Translations under genes and position numbers: made by a program | Source of the DNA: Leishmania donovani | Taxonomy: Eukaryota > Euglenozoa > Kinetoplastea > Trypanosomatida > Trypanosomatidae | Assembly (NCBI RefSeq): GCF_000227135.1 | Contig: NC_018236.1 | Location: forward strand, 375,510-385,509 | Length of the DNA stretch: 10,000 nt | Reading direction: 5' to 3' | Shown: in pieces, positions 7,310-10,000 of the stretch | Layout: each line of letters starts with the position of its first letter | How positions within the stretch are numbered: position 1 is the stretch's first letter | The notes under the pieces: model-generated | Database searches by the model: none | The model's input: only the letters and a program-made list of their open reading frames with translations | What the model was told of the DNA's origin: nothing

Positions 7310-9421
7310 TTACACAAGCAACACGGGGGCCACACGAGAGCCGGTGGCCACCAGCACCGCTCGCGCGTCCATGTACGGCCCGGCGGTAATTCCCTCGACG
7401 ACACTGCCGAAGGAGCGCAGCGGGCGCAGCACCGGTAGGGTCCTGGCGCTCCGCGGCACATCGCGGAGGTCACCAACGTACAGTTCCTGGCCGGACGCTA
7501 AGACAAGGACGTCTGTGAGCATGAAGGCCGCTGCAAAGCCACTGCCTTGACCGGGACCGACCGCACTGACGCCGCTAGCCACACCAGCCCCAGCTGTGGC
7601 AGGCGACGAGGTCGCCGGAGACGTCAGCGCGGAGGCAGGACAGGCGCCGAGCCCACACGGTAAGGCCATCGTGTTGCTCTGCACATGCACCGTGAAGGGC
7701 GGTGATCCAGCGTTGGTGCGAAACGGCGAGAAGGCGTGCCCATTGTGTGGCTGCTGCTGCTGGAGCTTCTGCCGTTCCAGCGCAGATCGGTCAAACGTCT
7801 GACGCGGCAGGACGGCGTTCTGCACGACGGCCCACCATGCGAGGGCCCGACACCCAGTTACGCCAGAGTGCTGCTGCTGGGCATGACCCAGCGAGCCGAC
7901 ACGTGAGGCAAGCGACATGTAGCCGACCTTACTGACAGGCACACGCTGCGTGCCGGCCAGCACGACATGGCACGCGGCGTCCTTCTCGCTGAAGTGCAAG
8001 TGCGCGTCACACACATGCGTCACCGACTCCGTCGCGGACGACAGCGCCAACGCCGCCATTCCGTAGTTACCTCCACCGACGCTTGCCGTCTGGCCGCCGT
8101 CTTGGCATGCCTGGACGTGGTAAGGTGAGAGGCGGTAGCGGTAAATGACGTGCGGAACGGCACGACTGTCGGTGAGGATGCGCACGGAAGCACCATCTGT
8201 AGAAAAGTCGTTCGCGGCAGCGCTGTCCTCTCCCTGTGTTGCCGCGGATGCGTGCGACGTGAAGGCGGCACCCTTGGCGAGCCGCTGCCAGTGATGCTCC
8301 GCAAGGAGGCGCACCGAGCCTCCCTCGACCACCCGCTCCACGTAGTGCAGCGCACCGCTGCTGAGCACCACGATAAGCGCCACGTCTATCGCGACAGCGG
8401 CCTGCAGGCGCTGGGGAGCCAAAATGCGCACCACATCGGCCTCTACGAAAGAGCAGGCGAAGACGTCACTGCAGGAGCGCTGCATCAGCTGCGCGTCCGA
8501 CTGCTCAAGCGCCTCCACGGCCTTGGCCCGAAGTGCCGAGTTCGACCACGGCTCTGTCTCCTGATGCCACTCTGCCCTGTGCACCACGGCAGGTGGCGCG
8601 TCCGTCGCCGTGTCTCCGACCTCCTCGTCGGTGCTGTGACTGCCGTTACCAGATGGCCGGTAGAGCAGTTGCACATCCACGACCACGACGCACCCGGCAC
8701 TGGCGGCACTGACGAACTCCGGCCGTCCAGCCGGGTCCATGCTGAAGGCCACGTCCACGATGGCATCCTGTGCCGTGATAGCGCCGCTGCTCCACTCCGT
8801 CAGCGAGCGCTCGGCAACCTTGTAGACGGCGCGGCTGCCCTCGATAAGCAGCAGCGCCACGGTGCCAACGGTGGTGCCGACTACTGCAACGGCCGTGTCT
8901 GTGGTACCAGGGAGGGAAGCGACAGAGAGGCACGTAACGGCGCCGGCGCTAAGGGCAACTTGCTGCTCTGGCGACAGTGGCGAGGCGTGCGAGGAAGTTG
9001 TAGCGGCAGCAGGTTCACTGGTCATGAGCGCCACGCCTTCTCCGAACTCATGCGAAAGCTCGGCCGAGCACCGCTGCACTGCTGCCAAGAGGGCACCAGT
9101 ACCCTTTCCTGCCTCCTGCCCGGCCACGCCGAGGGGATTACCATCCACATAGTTTGCCATACCCAGCGGAGATGATGCAGCCATTGCGGTAGCGCTGTAG
9201 AGTCCACCATGTCCCCCGGCTACGGCGCCACTGCTTGCCAGCGAGCAGGTCAACCACCGCGGCGCCGGCTGCACCGACACACACGATCCACCAGCGCACA
9301 CGACTGTGACAGTGTCCTTTCCGTTGAACCGAAGCGTCGCGACGCGAGAGATGGGATGCCCAGCGTGCAGGCTGCCGCTGCCACCGCTGCCGCCACCACG
9401 GCTGGCGGACACAGATACCAT
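7310..9421 (-). CDS. Hypothetical protein, 703 aa, possible beta-propeller
   Basis: I do not recognise the family. Translation shows an N-terminal Ser/Gly-rich stretch (1-18) and then alternating hydrophobic strands and loops: VATLRFNG and VTVVCAGGSCVSVQ (27-41), VTCLSVASLPGTTDTAVAVVG (152-172) with GTVALLLIEG (176-185), IVDVAFSMDP (211-220) with GCVVVVDVQLLY (233-244), AIDVALIVVLSSGALHYVE (334-352), LTDVLVLASGQELYVGDLRD (625-644) and AVLVATGSRVAPVLLV at the C-terminus. Such 'hydrophobic strand, Ser-Gly turn, strand' units resemble degenerate WD40 blades, but no clear GH...WD signatures are seen. Low-complexity loops occur near 130-145, 380-400 and 585-620, and a short Gln run at 544-547. No signal peptide or clear membrane helix is visible. 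The start at 9421 is the first ATG after the predicted acceptor; in-frame ATGs at 9661 and 9790 lie upstream of it. High third-position GC and full-length openness support real coding. A nucleoporin, trafficking or flagellar scaffold role would only be a guess. Confidence 0.85.
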   Translation of the reverse strand: MVSVSASRGGGSGGSGSLHAGHPISRVATLRFNGKDTVTVVCAGGSCVSVQPAPRWLTCSLASSGAVAGGHGGLYSATAMAASSPLGMANYVDGNPLGVAGQEAGKGTGALLAAVQRCSAELSHEFGEGVALMTSEPAAATTSSHASPLSPEQQVALSAGAVTCLSVASLPGTTDTAVAVVGTTVGTVALLLIEGSRAVYKVAERSLTEWSSGAITAQDAIVDVAFSMDPAGRPEFVSAASAGCVVVVDVQLLYRPSGNGSHSTDEEVGDTATDAPPAVVHRAEWHQETEPWSNSALRAKAVEALEQSDAQLMQRSCSDVFACSFVEADVVRILAPQRLQAAVAIDVALIVVLSSGALHYVERVVEGGSVRLLAEHHWQRLAKGAAFTSHASAATQGEDSAAANDFSTDGASVRILTDSRAVPHVIYRYRLSPYHVQACQDGGQTASVGGGNYGMAALALSSATESVTHVCDAHLHFSEKDAACHVVLAGTQRVPVSKVGYMSLASRVGSLGHAQQQHSGVTGCRALAWWAVVQNAVLPRQTFDRSALERQKLQQQQPHNGHAFSPFRTNAGSPPFTVHVQSNTMALPCGLGACPASALTSPATSSPATAGAGVASGVSAVGPGQGSGFAAAFMLTDVLVLASGQELYVGDLRDVPRSARTLPVLRPLRSFGSVVEGITAGPYMDARAVLVATGSRVAPVLLV

Positions 9422-9541
9422 TCTGTTCCCACGACTGCTTCTGCTTCCTGGACCCTTGCCCGTGCTGCGTCGAGTGTATATGTGTGTTTCTGCGTGTATC
9501 TCACGAAGGGCGATCTGCACGAAATCGTATTCTTGCGGCCG

Positions 9542-9613
9542 CTGAGAAAGGCGAAGAGCACAAGGTAGGGAAGGGCAGGAGAGGCACAAGACCCATAAAG
9601 GAGAGAGGGGGGG
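9542..9613 (-). promoter_or_regulatory. Spliced-leader acceptor and pyrimidine tract of the 703-aa gene
   Basis: On the minus strand a long pyrimidine-rich tract runs from about 9613 to 9545 (CCCCCCTCTCTCC, TGCCTCTCC, CCCTTCCC, CGCCTTTCTC) without an internal AG. The first AG is at 9543-9542. The leader from 9541 to 9422 is about 120 nt and has no ATG, so 9421 is the first start codon. This is the clearest acceptor in the window. Confidence 0.7.
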
Positions 9614-10000
9614 TGCATGATAACCACTCGCACAAGGCGGTGGCGACGCGGCAGAGTCCATCACACAGCCCAACTTCTCAGAGCGGCGAGTAACCCTTCT
9701 GCCGAGGAGGATGCCGGTTATGGGTGCATGTGTACAGGTCGCATAGGAAAGGTAGGCATGTGTCTGTGTGCGTGTGCGTGCGCACGACAACTACGTGCTT
9801 ACGGCGACCAAGCTGCTCGTACCATGAGGTGCACCAAAGCAGAGCCAGCGACGCAGCCATGCCTAATATGCGAATGTACTCTGCTCTCTGTGCATTGCTG
9901 GGCGCAGCTCCTCCCTTTACGTCCTTTCCAGCGTGCACTGCACATGATTGCCGCCGATTCCGAATTTCTTTCTTCTTATCCTCACTGTTCATCATTCCGC
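9544..10000 (-). other. Spacer upstream of the 703-aa gene
   Basis: This probably holds the 3' UTR of a gene beyond the right edge. Two of the three minus-strand frames entering from the edge stop within about 20 bases. The third stays open from the edge to 9678 and includes an ATG pair at 9995; it begins with Lys/Glu-rich sequence, has a short hydrophobic stretch (AASLALLWCTSW), then ends in Thr-His repeat and spacer-like sequence. Its third-position GC is visibly lower than in the three genes, so I do not call it a gene. A GTGTGCGTG-type run lies at 9763-9783. Confidence 0.5.

Noticed and set aside
8150..9175. 341-codon plus-strand open frame antisense to the 703-aa gene
   Set aside because: It is again codon-aligned with the sense gene. 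The sense frame has an upstream acceptor and continues open beyond it on both sides.
9422..9790. 123-residue N-terminal extension of the 703-aa protein
   Set aside because: It crosses the pyrimidine tract, and the acceptor at 9543-9542 lies downstream of both extra ATGs (9790 and 9661). It also translates CA-repeat and spacer sequence.
1..10000. tRNA, rRNA, snoRNA, CRISPR or transposon sequences
   Set aside because: I found no cloverleaf with A/B box signatures, no regularly spaced direct repeats and no reverse transcriptase or transposase motifs. Degenerate SIDER-type retroposons in the spacers cannot be excluded by eye.

Overview
The window looks like nuclear DNA of a trypanosomatid, most probably Leishmania or a close Leishmaniinae relative. 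Three long intronless genes lie head to tail on the minus strand. They are GC-rich, especially at third codon positions, and are separated by 0.4-0.8 kb spacers. Each spacer carries a pyrimidine-rich tract on the coding strand, followed by the first AG and then a short 5' leader to the first ATG, which is the pattern of spliced-leader trans-splicing. CA/TG microsatellites and homopolymer runs are confined to the spacers. I see no promoter, tRNA, rRNA, mobile element, CRISPR array or plus-strand gene. This is the ordinary interior of a polycistronic unit transcribed right to left.

Layout in transcription order, from high to low coordinates. Positions 9544-10000 are spacer or 3' UTR of a gene beyond the right edge. 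Positions 9421-7310 encode a 703-residue protein that I cannot name; it has beta-strand-rich stretches that may be beta-propeller blades. Positions 7309-6491 are spacer. Positions 6490-4703 encode SepSecS, the PLP enzyme that converts O-phosphoseryl-tRNA(Sec) to selenocysteinyl-tRNA(Sec). Its active-site motifs are complete and it carries several low-complexity insertions. Positions 4702-4263 are spacer. Positions 4262-576 encode a 1228-residue NEMF/Rqc2 (NFACT family) protein of ribosome-associated quality control, with NFACT-N, coiled-coil, NFACT-R and NFACT-C parts recognisable. Positions 575-1 are its 3' spacer, with a possible acceptor and start of the next gene at the extreme left edge.

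Two adjacent genes act on special aminoacyl-tRNA events: selenocysteine synthesis and CAT/alanine tailing on stalled 60S subunits. In trypanosomatids neighbouring genes usually share transcription but not function, so I treat this as probably coincidental. No undescribed multi-gene system is evident. The points most worth a second look are the unnamed 703-residue protein, the changed NFACT-R signature motif, and the lineage-type insertions in SepSecS. Gene starts were chosen by the first ATG after the predicted splice acceptor, which removes long in-frame extensions running up through the spacers.
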